DNA from: Candidatus Gastranaerophilales bacterium
Lineage (GTDB): Bacteria > Cyanobacteriota > Vampirovibrionia > Gastranaerophilales > Gastranaerophilaceae
Assembly (NCBI GenBank): GCA_944326495.1
Contig: CALVEE010000179.1
Coordinates: 1 to 5,160, forward strand
DNA length: 5,160 nucleotides
Reading direction: 5' to 3'
Shown: positions 4,708 through 5,160 of the stretch, piece by piece
Numbering within the stretch: position 1 is the stretch's first letter
Layout of the letters: every line of letters begins with the position of its first letter
The notes under the pieces: model-generated
The model's input: the letters and a program-made list of their open reading frames with translations, nothing else
What the model was told of the DNA's origin: nothing
Databases searched by the model: none
Made by a program: the position numbers and the translations under genes

Positions 4708-4941
4708 ATGGCAAAACAAGACATCCAGGATAGAAAGAAACGTAAAAGCTGCTCATTCTGTGCAGACCACGTTGAATTTATCGATTACAAAGATGCAGCA
4801 AAGTTAAAAAGATATTTAACAGAAGCAGGAAAGATTATTCCCCGCAGAGTTACAGGCAACTGTGCAATGCACCAGAGAATGATTACAAAGGCTATAAAAA
4901 GAGCCAGAGAAGCTGCAATCATAGATTATGTATTTGACTAA
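4708..4941 (+). CDS. rpsR: 30S ribosomal protein S18
   Basis: The 77-residue protein is the usual length and carries the family signature from IDYKDAAKLKRYL through GKIIPRRVTGNC and the HQR motif to IKRAREAA. S18 pairs with S6 on the small-subunit platform. Cys15 and Cys18 (CSFC) with Cys52 and His55 (CAMH) mark the zinc-binding 'C+' version described for several bacterial ribosomal proteins; loss of these residues defines the zinc-free version. The ribosome-binding site is AAAGG (4693-4697), 10 nt before ATG. It is third in the cluster. In many genomes rplI (L9) follows, but here a hairpin and an unrelated gene do. Confidence 0.97.
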   Translation: MAKQDIQDRKKRKSCSFCADHVEFIDYKDAAKLKRYLTEAGKIIPRRVTGNCAMHQRMITKAIKRAREAAIIDYVFD

Positions 4942-4964
4942 TTTAAACAAACAGTCAGTATAAG
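4934..4964 (+). promoter_or_regulatory. Possible promoter for the last gene
   Basis: TTGACT (4934-4939, 5 of 6 to consensus) overlaps the rpsR stop, and TATAAG (4959-4964, 5 of 6) follows with a 19-bp spacer, slightly long. Transcription would begin near 4971, so the hairpin at 4972-5002 would sit at the very 5' end of the mRNA. Both hexamers could be chance in AT-rich DNA. Confidence 0.3.
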
Positions 4965-4971
4965 TATTTTT

Positions 4972-5002
4972 AAGGAATGGCGGAAATTTTTTGCCATTCC
5001 TT
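4972..5002 (+). terminator. Strong hairpin between rpsR and the next gene (terminator or leader stem)
   Basis: AAGGAATGGC (4972-4981) and GCCATTCCTT (4993-5002) form a perfect 10-bp stem. The 11-nt interior can extend it through two G-U and two A-U pairs to a triloop. The bases after it (gtttagc) give only a weak U-tract. It is the likely end of the rpsF-ssb-rpsR operon, but a 5' leader stem for the next gene is the alternative. The stem also contains AAGGA, so it could sequester a ribosome-binding-like sequence. Confidence 0.6.
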
Positions 5003-5033
5003 GTTTAGCACAAAATAAAAGAAGGAAATGACG

Positions 5034-5160
5034 ATGAACAATCAAATCACAATCAGATCAGACAGAAAAGAAGATTACACATTCCAGTACAAAGGAGAGG
5101 ATGTAACTTTAAAAGCCGGCAGTATAATCAGTATTGCAGATGGTTTGGCAGAAGTTGTGC
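5034..5160 (+). CDS. N-terminus of a probable F-type ATP synthase alpha subunit (partial, runs off right edge)
   Basis: Only 42 codons are present, beginning MNNQITIRSDRKEDY. The stretch AGSIISIADGLAEVV fits the first beta-barrel motif of the F1 alpha subunit (typically G-V--VGDGIA-V-GL), which is the main basis for the call. The nucleotide-binding domain lies beyond the window, so this is tentative; another member of the ATPase alpha/beta family is possible. If alpha, the N-terminus before the barrel is only about 30 residues and looks unlike the usual helix that docks the delta subunit. ATG 5034 is chosen over the in-frame ATG 5028 because GAAGGA (5021-5026) is 7 nt from 5034 but only 1 nt from 5028. 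It follows the S6-SSB-S18 cluster, not its usual atp neighbours. Confidence 0.5.
   Translation, partial: MNNQITIRSDRKEDYTFQYKGEDVTLKAGSIISIADGLAEVV

Overview
This is an AT-rich bacterial window whose genes use mostly A/T-ending codons. From left to right it holds the 3' tail of an unidentified gene, about 800 bp of repeat-rich non-coding DNA, and then a compact block of genes. The S6, SSB and S18 genes and a short-form Orn/Lys/Arg decarboxylase are clearly bacterial. The lineage cannot be fixed from this sequence; an anaerobic or gut-associated low-GC group (for example a non-photosynthetic cyanobacterial relative) is a guess only. No tRNA, rRNA, CRISPR array or transposase gene is visible.

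Region 1-960. A partial gene ends near 75 and is followed by a clear intrinsic terminator (133-158). Directly after it is a 109-bp tandem repeat (161-409, about 2.3 copies). Next come a nested inverted repeat with a perfect 9-bp hairpin (480-598), a small AT-rich stem-loop (623-649), a C/T-rich tract of 14-18-bp repeats (684-766), a perfect 8-bp hairpin (821-838) and a 14-bp inverted repeat (861-874/949-962) whose right arm runs into the stop codon of the next gene. This looks like a sink for REP/MITE-type elements, not coding sequence.

Region 961-3776. A six-repeat TPR protein on the minus strand is divergent from a PLP-dependent Orn/Lys/Arg-family decarboxylase (SpeA/YaaO type) on the plus strand. 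The 149-bp space between them carries a 10-bp-arm dyad that could be a shared operator. The decarboxylase stop overlaps by one base (TAATG) the start of a small protein with one N-terminal membrane segment and a domain resembling restriction-endonuclease-fold proteins. A weak terminator-like hairpin ends this pair.

Region 3777-5160. A candidate promoter precedes rpsF (S6), ssb and rpsR (S18), the classical cluster linking translation and single-stranded DNA binding. The rpsF-ssb spacer is long (111 bp) and contains an inverted repeat with a 9-bp stem. The SSB is short and has no tryptophan at all. After rpsR, where rplI (L9) often follows, there is instead a strong hairpin and then the first 42 codons of a gene whose N-terminus most resembles the F-type ATP synthase alpha subunit. 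That gene runs off the window.

The best candidates for new biology are the 109-bp tandem repeat with phased inverted arms, the membrane-anchored nuclease-fold protein coupled to a decarboxylase, the divergent operator-like dyad, and the structured rpsF-ssb spacer. None amounts to a demonstrated new system from sequence alone.
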